A stretch of 64,000 bases of DNA from Agromyces protaetiae (lineage in GTDB: Bacteria; Actinomycetota; Actinomycetes; Actinomycetales; Microbacteriaceae), in contig NZ_CP035491.1 of the NCBI RefSeq assembly GCF_004135405.1, positions 2,232,001-2,296,000 on the forward strand. Reading direction: 5' to 3'. The notes under the pieces are model-generated. The model was not told where the DNA came from, did no database searches, and worked only from the letters and a program-made list of their open reading frames with translations. Numbering within the stretch: the stretch's first letter is position 1; every line of letters begins with the position of its first letter. Made by a program: the position numbers and the translations under genes. Below, piece by piece: positions 9,301-16,613 of the stretch.

Positions 9301-10548
9301 GATCGGGGCGACGAGGTGCACGGCGTCGCGGAACGAGGCGCCGAGGTGGGGGAGGCGCGCGCATTCGTCGAGGAAGTCGCTCCGGACGGTGACGAGGACG
9401 CGCCCGCCGCGCGCGGCGAATTCGGCGAGCACGCGGCAGACGGATTCGATCTCGTCGGACGGGAGCCCGAGGTGGAGGAGTTCTTCGAACTGATCGACGA
9501 TGATCGCGTCGCCCGGGTCGAGCCGGGCGTCGAGATCGCGCACGGTAGACGCGGTCGACCGCCGAGGGAGGATGATCTCGGCACGGCGCGCACGTCGGCG
9601 CAGCACGGGGACGATGCCGGCACGGACGATCGAGGACTTGCCGCATCCGCTCGGTCCGGCGAACGCGACGAGCGTCGAGCGGTCGATGCGCGCGAGCGCC
9701 GCCCGCACCTCGCGTTCGCGGCCGAAGAACGCCTCCTCGTCGTCTTCGTCGAACACCGCGAGTCCGCGGTACGGGCACTCCGCCGATTGCGCGGGCGCCG
9801 TCGTCCCGTCGAGGACGACGTCGTGCCGGAGCACCGCGGTCTCGAGGGCCGCGAGTTCGGCGCCGGGTTCGACGCCGAGTTCGTCGGCGAGCCGCCGCTT
9901 CGCCTCGCGGATGGCGGCGAGCGCGTCGGCCTGCCGCCCGCCTCGGTAGAGCGCGAGGGCGAGCGCGCTCCACCGTCGTTCACGCAGCGGCGCCTCGGCG
10001 ACCAGGCGTTCGGCGTCGCCGATCGCGCGCGCCGACTCGCCGAGTTCGCTGAGGGCGGCGACGCGTTCTTCTTCGGCGACGGCGCGCAGTTCGCCGAGGC
10101 GTCGTGCTTCGGCGATCGCGGGCGGCCAGTCGGCGAGATCGGCGTACGGGCGACCGCGCCATAGGGCGAGCGCACGCTCGAACGCGGCGACCGCGCGATC
10201 GGGGGCGCCGTCGCGGAGGTGGTCGATGCCCGCTCCGACGTCGCGCTCGAAGCGGGCGGCATCCACGTCGTCTCGCGACACGACGGCCCGGTAGCCGCCG
10301 CCGGCGGTCTCGATGGCTGGAACGCCCGGATGTCTCCGCAGTCGACCGATCGCGATCTGCACCTGTTTCGACCACGTGGGCGGCGGCGCGTCGCCCCAGA
10401 CCGCGTCGCCCAGTTCGTCAGCCGACACGACCCCGCCCGCGAGGACGAGCGCCGCGAGAGCGGATCGCTCCCGAGGACTGATCGGGCCGCCGTCGACGAC
10501 GAGCGGCCCGAGGACGTCGACGCTCACGTTCCGCATTGTGCTCGCCAT
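6337..10548 (-). CDS. Membrane-tethered BTAD/SARP regulator with nSTAND ATPase and beta-propeller
   Basis: A 1403-residue AfsR-like transcription factor. Order: winged-helix DNA-binding domain (1-95), bacterial transcriptional activator (BTAD) helices (about 100-250), nSTAND1 ATPase entered through CPYRGLAVFDEDD (Walker A GPSGCGKSS near 299, a VDQFEELL Walker B), a Glu/Arg-rich stretch, one transmembrane helix near 665-685, then about 700 residues of degenerate WD-type propeller repeats. The N-terminal DNA-binding and ATPase parts should be cytoplasmic with the propeller across the membrane, so it could relay an external signal directly to DNA; this topology is inference. The start is ATG 10548; a second ATG at 10536 is possible. 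It is divergent from the lipoprotein at 10642, with SARP-like repeats between them. Confidence 0.88.
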   Translation of the reverse strand: MASTMRNVSVDVLGPLVVDGGPISPRERSALAALVLAGGVVSADELGDAVWGDAPPPTWSKQVQIAIGRLRRHPGVPAIETAGGGYRAVVSRDDVDAARFERDVGAGIDHLRDGAPDRAVAAFERALALWRGRPYADLADWPPAIAEARRLGELRAVAEEERVAALSELGESARAIGDAERLVAEAPLRERRWSALALALYRGGRQADALAAIREAKRRLADELGVEPGAELAALETAVLRHDVVLDGTTAPAQSAECPYRGLAVFDEDDEEAFFGREREVRAALARIDRSTLVAFAGPSGCGKSSIVRAGIVPVLRRRARRAEIILPRRSTASTVRDLDARLDPGDAIIVDQFEELLHLGLPSDEIESVCRVLAEFAARGGRVLVTVRSDFLDECARLPHLGASFRDAVHLVAPIDPDGLRSAIVDPAREAGLRIEPGLVELILRDAEGRPGALPLVSHALVETWLRRDGATLTVAGYEAAGGLSEAIAQSADRLYHRMSGAQRALCRATMLRLVALADDGSPIRRPLPVRSVHGDAERDEVLALLADARLVSADDATIVVTHEALATAWPRLRGWLHDDAETQRTMHALANAAGVWDAGGRADADLYRGARLAAALEWRDSDGADPTDSEIEFLDAGAALEASERRELAEREQRERRQNRRLRAVLAAAVALIVLLVGAGSVAIVSAVEADRQRTAAGIGSLVSTALALRTSERDVAALLAAEAYRRSPDDPRTQAGLMGVLATAGGFLGNAFVDGATTIYGVRIPDREQAVVFADDGSGGIRDLATADLVRPLDLGFDPEFPAPYPLIELSGDGRTAAVLWSSEREPAGVTWYGTSLRSKLVVFDLDSGERTLGPLDLDIGTGSLEVSHDGGLAAVADSTDGHVVLVDLADGAVRDVGAQSPKPIELDSYAAALLFDDARRLLIGRVGSQIEIVDPESSRVTGAIDVPQGSANVAMANTTNGVIVASGDHAIIAFDPSDGRVEWTRPLTNGYPASCPWIAVSEPADTVFCAGPYGRIARYALDDGMPAGPPLDALLGTVGQISVSSDGSELAAVGILSAISRWRLDGTGLANRLVGRGMYALWGGYADEGSSLLVAPRVPGELHDGSSRSLSVLDTGDDRLVSTLDRVLGDPSWAGERRIVAWHEAEQVIRIIDSDTGAAIGEPLDGVERTWTTDRGTRIFALFGDGRLVPYDSATAEPNGPPIVVEGWPVWLSVSPDGRRVAITHVTDDRELMLSIADASTGAILRSTRDGIGAHALFDDGTLIGANDNRILRMDTSREPFIQTGTLPGGAGGFGVPTLSDDGRTFLMTSAGGMELLYDLPSGTQLGDPFIAESPTLTGAFLRPDGGELALNVADGIMVWNLDSEAQFEAVCRIAGRELSADEWRTYLPDAGVPRATCG

Positions 10549-10620
10549 ACGGATACCCCGCAATGAACGCGGGTGCGGACGGATACCGGATGGATACCGA
10601 CTGCGTGTGGAGCGAATACC
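10549..10620 (+). promoter_or_regulatory. SARP-type heptamer direct repeats
   Basis: GGATACC occurs at 10551, 10581 and 10592, and GAATACC at 10614, all in the same orientation. The last three are spaced 11 and 22 bases apart, so they lie on one face of the helix. Known SARP operators are heptamer direct repeats at 11- or 22-base spacing ending about 8 bases before the -10 element. Here that would place a -10 near 10629 and a transcription start at about 10641, immediately before the lipoprotein ATG at 10642. The repeats lie between a BTAD regulator and that gene and read toward the lipoprotein. Confidence 0.65.
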
Positions 10621-10641
10621 GCCGAGCGTGACGCTGCAGTC

Positions 10642-11085
10642 ATGAACACCACCACTCGTCTCCGAACCACCGCTGCCGTCGTCTGTTCGGCGGCCGCCCT
10701 GACCGTCGTGTCGGGCTGCACAACCGTCCCCGCCGCCGACGTCGGCACGGACTCCGCCGCCGCCCGCGTACCGTTCGACCGGGCCACGCGCATCCTCATG
10801 AACGACCACGACCCGCGGGGTCGGCACGGCGTGCCGACGGGCGGGTTCGAGCTGCTTCCGCCTCGGCCGATCGCCGACGCCGACCCGAGGGGACTCCACG
10901 GTGCGCCGGGCGGCGGGTCGGTGCGCTCGATCGAGGACCTGCAGCGCGGCGAAGACGGCCCAATGGTCCGCCCGACGCCGACGCCGACGCCCGATCAGTC
11001 GGACGTGCCCGGGGTTGACGACCTCCGCCGGCTCTCCGATGACGATCCGCGCGGGCGCCACGGCGTCCCCAGGATCCATCGCTGA
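10642..11085 (+). CDS. Small lipoprotein with three DPRGRHG-type motifs
   Basis: A 147-residue predicted lipoprotein. A basic n-region and hydrophobic core end in a VVSGC lipobox, so the mature protein would be lipid-anchored outside the membrane. The mature part is low-complexity and carries DHDPRGRHGVP, DADPRGLHGAP and DDDPRGRHGVP (the last at the extreme C terminus) separated by Gly/Pro/Thr linkers. I do not recognise the family. No ribosome site precedes the ATG, and the inferred transcription start falls on it, so the mRNA may be leaderless. The upstream direct repeats suggest control by the divergent BTAD regulator at 6337-10548. A paralogue is at 4811-5328. Confidence 0.75.
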   Translation: MNTTTRLRTTAAVVCSAAALTVVSGCTTVPAADVGTDSAAARVPFDRATRILMNDHDPRGRHGVPTGGFELLPPRPIADADPRGLHGAPGGGSVRSIEDLQRGEDGPMVRPTPTPTPDQSDVPGVDDLRRLSDDDPRGRHGVPRIHR

Positions 11086-11122
11086 CGCGGCGCGATGGGC
11101 GGCGGCCGGATAGTGTGTCGCA

Positions 11123-11887
11123 ATGCCCACCGCGTTTCCCATCGAGATCGCCGTCCAAGACGCCGCAGGCGTCGGCATCGCCCTCGAAGGCGGTGCCGCA
11201 CGCGTCGAGGTGTGCCAGGCGCTCGCGCTGGGCGGGCTGACGCCGTCGGCGGGGCTCATCGAGGCGGCTGCCGAGGCTGCCGACGCACACGGCGCGTCGG
11301 GCTTCGTGCACGTGCTCGTACGGCCCCGGGGCGGCGGGTTCGTGTACGACGCCGACGAGGTCGCGGCGACGGTGCGAGACATCCGGCTCGCGGCGCGGCT
11401 CGGCGCCGACGGCGTCGTCGTCGGCGCGCTGACCGACGCAAGCACGCTCGACCTCGAGGCGATCACGGCGTTCATCGACGCGGCGGGCGACCTCGACGTC
11501 ACGGTGCACCGCGCGGTCGACGCGTCGGCCGACCCCGTGGCATCCGTCACGGCGCTCGCCGCCTTCACCGGCGCAGGCTCTCGCGGCGTCCGCCGGGTGC
11601 TCACGTCGGGCGGCGCGCCCGACTGCCGTTCGGGGCTCGCGGGCATCGCGGCGATGCGCGCCGCCGTCGGCGACGCGCTTGAACTCATGTCGGGCGGCGG
11701 CGTGCGCGTCGAAGACATCGCGCTCCTCGTCGGCGCGGGCGTCGACGCCGTGCACCTGTCCGCGAGGACGTCGGTCGTGCGCGGCAAGGGCGGCCCCGGC
11801 GGCGGGGTCGACGCGTTCGATGCGACGGATGCCTCGCTCGTGCGTGCCGCGGTCGACGCGGCGCGGTCGGCGGCCGCCTCGCGCTGA
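11123..11887 (+). CDS. cutC: CutC family protein
   Basis: A 254-residue TIM-barrel protein of the CutC family, historically called copper homeostasis proteins although their biochemical role is unsettled. Family landmarks are present: RVEVCQALALGGLTPSAGL near the N terminus, VLVRPRGGGFVYD, GADGVVVGAL, the VHRAVD strand, LTSGG and MSGGGV. Length and motif order are normal. It starts 37 bases after the lipoprotein and may be co-transcribed with it. A 7-base tandem repeat runs through its stop codon. Confidence 0.9.
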   Translation: MPTAFPIEIAVQDAAGVGIALEGGAARVEVCQALALGGLTPSAGLIEAAAEAADAHGASGFVHVLVRPRGGGFVYDADEVAATVRDIRLAARLGADGVVVGALTDASTLDLEAITAFIDAAGDLDVTVHRAVDASADPVASVTALAAFTGAGSRGVRRVLTSGGAPDCRSGLAGIAAMRAAVGDALELMSGGGVRVEDIALLVGAGVDAVHLSARTSVVRGKGGPGGGVDAFDATDASLVRAAVDAARSAAASR

Positions 11888-11907
11888 GCGCTGAGCGCTG
11901 AGCGCTG
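11881..11907. repeat. 7-base tandem repeat GCGCTGA, 3.9 copies
   Basis: Consecutive GCGCTGA units start at 11881, 11888, 11895 and 11902; the first contains the cutC stop codon. Loss or gain of a unit would leave the cutC protein unchanged because every unit carries TGA in the same register relative to its start. Confidence 0.9.
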
Positions 11908-11981
11908 CGGTTCGCGCGTCGTTCACGCGCACTCGGCGTGCATGACGCCGCCCGTTCACCCGCTCCGGCGACGCTCTGGGC

Positions 11982-14900
11982 GTGACGCGAACGCTCCACC
12001 CGTCGGCTCCACGCAATGATGCACGATCCGAGCGACGGCGACGCCGAGGCATCCGCGCCGTCGTCGCACGGGTCCTCGCCGCGCTCGCCGCGATTCTCGT
12101 CGCGGTCGCGGCCGGCCCGGTGGGCGATGCGCCCGCCGCTGCGGCAGCAGCGCAGGTCCGGCCCGTCGTGGATTCGCAGGCCGAGGCATCCGGACCGCTC
12201 TCGGCGTCCGAGCCGATACTCGCGGCCCCGTCGAGCGAGGCCAGGACCTCGCGGACGAGCGCGCCGGGTGACATCCTCATCTCGGAACTCGCGAACGGCG
12301 GCCGCGGGTCGCGTTCCGACTCGTTCTTCGAGCTCGTGAACGCGGGCGACACGCCGGTCGACCTCACGGGGTGGGAGGTCGCACGGTGCAGCATGCAGGG
12401 GCTCCGCGCGAACCTCGGACGCACCGAAACCGACCTGCACGGCGTCGTGCTCGAGCCGGGGGAGTTCTACACCGGGGCGCGCATCGGCACCGATCTCGGC
12501 GGCGTCGACGCCGACGGCCGCTTCTCGCAGCCGTTCGCCGACACCGGGTTCGGGCTCGTCGTGCTCGACCCGGCGGGCGAGATCGTCGATGCCGTCGGCG
12601 TCTACCCGAACGAGCCGTGGCCGACCACGAGCGAGTGCTCGCGCGGCGGCAACCTGCCGAATTCGCTGTCTGCGGCACTCGGCGAGAGCTGGCAGCGTGT
12701 CGGGCGCACGGGCGACGCGCGCGCGGACTTCGTGCGCGCGGTCGCGACGCCCGGGGGCGTGAACGCGACGAAGGCGACGGATGCCCCGGCCGCGCCTGTG
12801 CGGATCGCCGAACTCGCCCCGACGGGGCCCGAGGGCGGCGACGATGAGTTCGTCGAACTCGCGGCGGTTTCCGACACGGATGTCTCGGGCTGGCGCCTCC
12901 TCACGTGCGGCGTGAACGGTCGGCAGCAGGCCGACCGCGCGGTCGCGGTCGTGCCCGACGGCACACGCCTTCGGGCGGGAGAGCGATTCGTCGTGGCAGC
13001 CGACGGCGCTTCGGCCGATGCCGACCTGCGCTCGCGGCTCGCGCTCGACGCGCGCGGGTTCGGCGCGCTCCTCGTCGACGCCGACGGCTATCGCGTCGAC
13101 GGCGTCGCGGCGACCCCGTACGGCGACTCGGCATGCCAGTCGGGCGACGAGAAGCTCGGCCTCCTTGTCGACGGCCGCACGGGGGAGTCGTGGCAGCGGG
13201 TCGACGCCACCGGCGACGACGCCGAGTGGGTCGTCGCGCCGCGCACGCCCGGCGCGGCCAATGCGGCGACCGAGCGCGCCCTCCGTGACGAACCGACCGC
13301 CTATCCCGCGCGCCCCGGCGTCGTCGTCACCGAACTCGCGACCGACCCCGGTGACCTGCCCGACGGCTTCGAGCGGAGGAACTTCGTCGAGCTGACGAAC
13401 GTCGGTGACGCGCCCGTCGACGTCTCGGGGTGGACGCTCGTGCGGTGCACCGAGTCGGGCCCGCGCGTCCTCTCGGGCGGCACGACGATCGTCGGCGGCA
13501 CGACGCTCGCGCCGGGCGACGCGTGGGTCGCCGCGCTCCGGGGCACGGCGCTCGCCGCGAACGCCGACGCCGTGCTCGACGACGGCTTCGACTTCCGCGG
13601 CACGGGGGTGTGGGTCGAAGACGCCGACGGCCGCGTCGTCGACCGCGTCGGCGTCTACCGCGCGAACGAGATGGACCGCAGCGTCGAACGCCCGAGCCTC
13701 TGCACGAAGGGCATGTCGCTCCAGACCTTCGCGCTCGACCGCTACGCGGGCGAGACCTACCAGCGGATCGCGTTCACGGGCGTCGACGCCGACGACTTCG
13801 CGGCGCGTCCTGCGACGCCGGGCGACGGTGCCGTGCATCCCGCCGTCGACCCCGTCGCTCCGGCGCTCGCCGAGGCGCGTTCGGCGCTCGTGCGTGCGGT
13901 CGCGGCCGAGGAACGCGCGGCGCAGCAGGGCGCGCGGCGCGCGGCGGCGCTCGCTCGAGGGACGGATGCCTCGGACGGCATACGCGCAATCGGGGCATCC
14001 CGTACGGCCGGTCCGATGACCGCCCTGAAGACGTCCGCAGCGACGCCGCTCCGCGTGACTGCCGGGTGGACCGGCACGAGCGATGCCCCGCTCACGGCGC
14101 ACGGGGCGCCCGCCGAGCGCCCGCTGGCGTCGACGGACTCGGACACGACCGCGGACACGACCGTTCGTGACGACGGCTACGGCCTGCCGTACGTGCGGCT
14201 CGCCGTCGAGGCATCCGACCCCGGCGCCGCGCTCGAGACGGGCGCGACGGTTGCGTGGCGGGGCTCCGCCGAGCCGCGCACGGCCGTGCGCCTCTCGGCG
14301 TGGAACGCGGAGGATGCCTCGTGGCGCATGCTCGCCGAGGCGACCGCGGGCGCCGACGGCAGCGTCGCCCTCGCGGGCGCGCTCCTCGACGGCGAGATCG
14401 CGCCGGGCGACACCGCAGGCGCCGGCACCGAGGCATCCGCCGAACTGCTCGTCCAGGTCGTGCCGCGCGCCTCGACGCTGAGGAAGGCGCGCGGGGGCGG
14501 ATTCGACGACCCCGCCGACTACGACCTCGCGATCAGCCATCTGACCGACACGCAGTACCTCACCGAGTCGCACCCCGAGGCGTACGCCGAGATCGTGGGC
14601 TGGGTGGCCGCGAACGCGCCGAGCCGGAAGATCGCGTTCGCGACGCACACGGGCGACCTCGTGCAGAACTGGGTCGACCCCGATCAGAGCGAGCCGCTCG
14701 CCCGCCGCGAGTACGAGACGGCGTCGCGCATGCAAGCCGTGCTCGACGACGCGGGCGTGCCGAACAGCGTGCTGCCGGGCAACCACGACACGAAGCGCGG
14801 CACGTCGCCTGCACTCTTCAACGAGTACTTCCCGCCGTCGCGCTACGCCGACGAGCCCTGGTACGGCGGCTCGATCGGCCCCGACGACCAGACCGCGAAC

Positions 14901-15605
14901 TTCTCGCTCTTCGAGCAGGCGGGCGCGCCGTTCCTCATGCTGTCGCTGCCGTACGCCTATGGCGAGCGCGAGATCGCGTGGGCCGAAGAGGTCGTGGCCG
15001 CCCACCCCGATCGCAACGTCATCGTGTCGACGCATGAGCACGTGACGCCGAAGGAGCTCGAGGCGCCCGCGCAGCGCTCGACGTCGTCGCGGTGGCTCTC
15101 GCGGGCCGACGAACTGTGGGCGCGCGTCATCGCGCCGAATCGCAACGTCGTCGTCGTGCTGTCGGGCCACTTCCACGGGCTCGGCGCGATCACGACCGAG
15201 GACGCGGGCGGCCTCCCCGGTCACACGGTCGTCGAGATGGTCGCCGACTACCAGGAGTTCCGCACCCACGAGGGCGTGCGCGCGACGGGCTTCCAGCGGC
15301 TCCTGCAGTTCGATCTCGCGGGCGGGGCGATCGCGGTCGACGCGTACTCGTCGACGCTCGACGCGCACGCGAGCTACCCGTACGACTACGTGCAGTTCGA
15401 TCCCGCGCACGGCAGCGCCGACGAGCTCAGCGAGATGCGACCGTGGAACATCGTGGAGCGCGGCGTACAGGGCCGCTACACGGCGGAGGACGACGAGTTC
15501 GTCGTCGAGCACGTCGGACTGCAGTACGCGAAGTCGCTCACGACCGTCGCGATCACGGGTGATGTCGCGAGCGAGCCGTCTGCGCCCGCCGACGCCGGTC
15601 GATAG
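11982..15605 (+). CDS. Secreted three-LTD-domain calcineurin-like phosphoesterase
   Basis: A 1207-residue surface or secreted protein from GTG 11982. An Arg-rich n-region and long Ala/Val hydrophobic core (about 24-50) form the signal. Three lamin-tail domains follow at about 88-225, 268-400 and 440-600, each with the VDLTGW/VDVSGW turn and a Trp-Gln-Arg strand near its end. A linker and an Ig-like region lead to a metallophosphoesterase: SHLTDTQ near 850, HTGDLV, GNHDT near 933, STHEH near 1015 and SGHFHG near 1060, which together supply the usual two-metal ligands. The substrate is unknown; LTD domains in bacterial exoproteins often accompany nucleases and phosphatases, so a nucleic-acid or phosphate-ester substrate is plausible. 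No transmembrane anchor is seen at the C terminus. Confidence 0.88.
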   Translation: MTRTLHPSAPRNDARSERRRRRGIRAVVARVLAALAAILVAVAAGPVGDAPAAAAAAQVRPVVDSQAEASGPLSASEPILAAPSSEARTSRTSAPGDILISELANGGRGSRSDSFFELVNAGDTPVDLTGWEVARCSMQGLRANLGRTETDLHGVVLEPGEFYTGARIGTDLGGVDADGRFSQPFADTGFGLVVLDPAGEIVDAVGVYPNEPWPTTSECSRGGNLPNSLSAALGESWQRVGRTGDARADFVRAVATPGGVNATKATDAPAAPVRIAELAPTGPEGGDDEFVELAAVSDTDVSGWRLLTCGVNGRQQADRAVAVVPDGTRLRAGERFVVAADGASADADLRSRLALDARGFGALLVDADGYRVDGVAATPYGDSACQSGDEKLGLLVDGRTGESWQRVDATGDDAEWVVAPRTPGAANAATERALRDEPTAYPARPGVVVTELATDPGDLPDGFERRNFVELTNVGDAPVDVSGWTLVRCTESGPRVLSGGTTIVGGTTLAPGDAWVAALRGTALAANADAVLDDGFDFRGTGVWVEDADGRVVDRVGVYRANEMDRSVERPSLCTKGMSLQTFALDRYAGETYQRIAFTGVDADDFAARPATPGDGAVHPAVDPVAPALAEARSALVRAVAAEERAAQQGARRAAALARGTDASDGIRAIGASRTAGPMTALKTSAATPLRVTAGWTGTSDAPLTAHGAPAERPLASTDSDTTADTTVRDDGYGLPYVRLAVEASDPGAALETGATVAWRGSAEPRTAVRLSAWNAEDASWRMLAEATAGADGSVALAGALLDGEIAPGDTAGAGTEASAELLVQVVPRASTLRKARGGGFDDPADYDLAISHLTDTQYLTESHPEAYAEIVGWVAANAPSRKIAFATHTGDLVQNWVDPDQSEPLARREYETASRMQAVLDDAGVPNSVLPGNHDTKRGTSPALFNEYFPPSRYADEPWYGGSIGPDDQTANFSLFEQAGAPFLMLSLPYAYGEREIAWAEEVVAAHPDRNVIVSTHEHVTPKELEAPAQRSTSSRWLSRADELWARVIAPNRNVVVVLSGHFHGLGAITTEDAGGLPGHTVVEMVADYQEFRTHEGVRATGFQRLLQFDLAGGAIAVDAYSSTLDAHASYPYDYVQFDPAHGSADELSEMRPWNIVERGVQGRYTAEDDEFVVEHVGLQYAKSLTTVAITGDVASEPSAPADAGR

Positions 15606-15614
15606 GGTTGGCGC

Positions 15615-16112
15615 ATGGCCGCCGACCCCGATGACGACGCCCTCCGCTGGGAGGGCGACGACGACCCCACGCTTGCGCCCGGTTGGAAGGTCGTCGGGTC
15701 GCCGGCGGCGCCTGCGACGGGCGGTTCGGATGTCTCGGGCATGACGGATGTCCCCGACGGCGCGGATGCCTCGGGCGAGACCTCGACCGGCGGCGCGGCG
15801 CTCGCCGCTCCGGCCGCAGGCGCCTCCGCGCAGACCGGCTCGGTCGAACTCGTCGTCCTCGGCGTCCTCGGTGGGGCGTACCTGCTCTACACGGTCGGCT
15901 GGCTCATCGCGGCACTCGGCGCCGCGCCCGTGTTCGCCGACCCCGTCGCGACGTTCATGTACGGGCTCGGGCGGTGGTTCACCGTGCTCGCGGCGCCGCT
16001 CTGGTTCGGGGTGGTCCTGTGGCTCACGCGTGAACGCCCGCGACTCCGCCTCATCTGGCTCGTCGCGGGCGCCGTGCTGCTCGTGCCCGTCCCGTTCCTG
16101 CTGCGAGGGTGA
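15615..16112 (+). CDS. Unknown small membrane protein
   Basis: A 165-residue protein starting 10 bases after the phosphoesterase stop. The first 75 residues are acidic and disordered (Asp/Ala/Gly/Thr), followed by three hydrophobic segments (about 77-98, 107-133 and 144-163) and a short Arg end. I do not recognise a function. It lies one base upstream of another small membrane protein, and the two probably form an operon. Confidence 0.75.
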   Translation: MAADPDDDALRWEGDDDPTLAPGWKVVGSPAAPATGGSDVSGMTDVPDGADASGETSTGGAALAAPAAGASAQTGSVELVVLGVLGGAYLLYTVGWLIAALGAAPVFADPVATFMYGLGRWFTVLAAPLWFGVVLWLTRERPRLRLIWLVAGAVLLVPVPFLLRG

Positions 16113-16113
16113 G

Positions 16114-16482
16114 ATGACCGAGACATCCGCAGATCTCGAAGCGGTCGCACCCAAGCGCGCGACGCCGTTCTGGCTCGACCTCACGATCGCGATCGTCGTC
16201 GGCCTCTTCTACGCCTACGACGTGTGGGAGGCCGTCGGCAATCTCGTCGGCCTCACCGACACGACCACGCAACTCGACGTGCCGTTCACCGCGTGGGGGC
16301 TCGCGCTGCTCATCGCGGGCATCGTGCTGCCGCTCATCGTGTTCGCACTCGCGTTCTGGATCGGCCGCGGCCGAGGCGTGCTCGCGCAGCTCGCCGTCTA
16401 CGTCGTCGGCTACGCGCTCGTGCAGGTGCTCGAGGCCGACATCGCGTCGTTCTTCACGCTCGGAGGCATCGACTTCGGGTGA
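16114..16482 (+). CDS. Unknown small membrane protein
   Basis: A 122-residue protein with three hydrophobic segments: FWLDLTIAIVVGLFYAYDVW near the N terminus, an ALLIAGIVLPLIVFALAFW helix, and LAVYVVGYALVQVL. It begins one base after the preceding stop codon, so it is translationally linked to it. No family assignment. Confidence 0.75.
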   Translation: MTETSADLEAVAPKRATPFWLDLTIAIVVGLFYAYDVWEAVGNLVGLTDTTTQLDVPFTAWGLALLIAGIVLPLIVFALAFWIGRGRGVLAQLAVYVVGYALVQVLEADIASFFTLGGIDFG

Positions 16483-16613
16483 GTCCGGGGGCCGTCACAT
16501 GCACGGACGGACATCTCCGCTCAAGTAGCATGGTCGCGGCGCCCCGAAGGCGTGTGGCGTTTCCCAGTTCGCAAGCCGCCGCATTCGCGCGCGCCCGCAT
16601 CGAAGGATCCGTT

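Noticed and set aside
7891-10164. 757-residue plus-strand frame opposite the BTAD regulator
   Set aside because: Shadow of the regulator; composition is Arg/Glu/Gly noise and there are no motifs.
10549-11787. N-terminal extension of the BTAD regulator to 1816 residues
   Set aside because: It would cross the lipoprotein and cutC genes; the winged helix begins at ATG 10548.
11685-16184. 1499-residue minus-strand frame opposite the LTD phosphoesterase
   Set aside because: Low-complexity Arg-rich composition and no domains; the plus strand encodes recognisable protein throughout.
16224-16613. N-terminal extension of serA
   Set aside because: The extra 130 residues overlap another gene in a different frame and have no similarity; GTG 16614 has a ribosome site and the conserved start.
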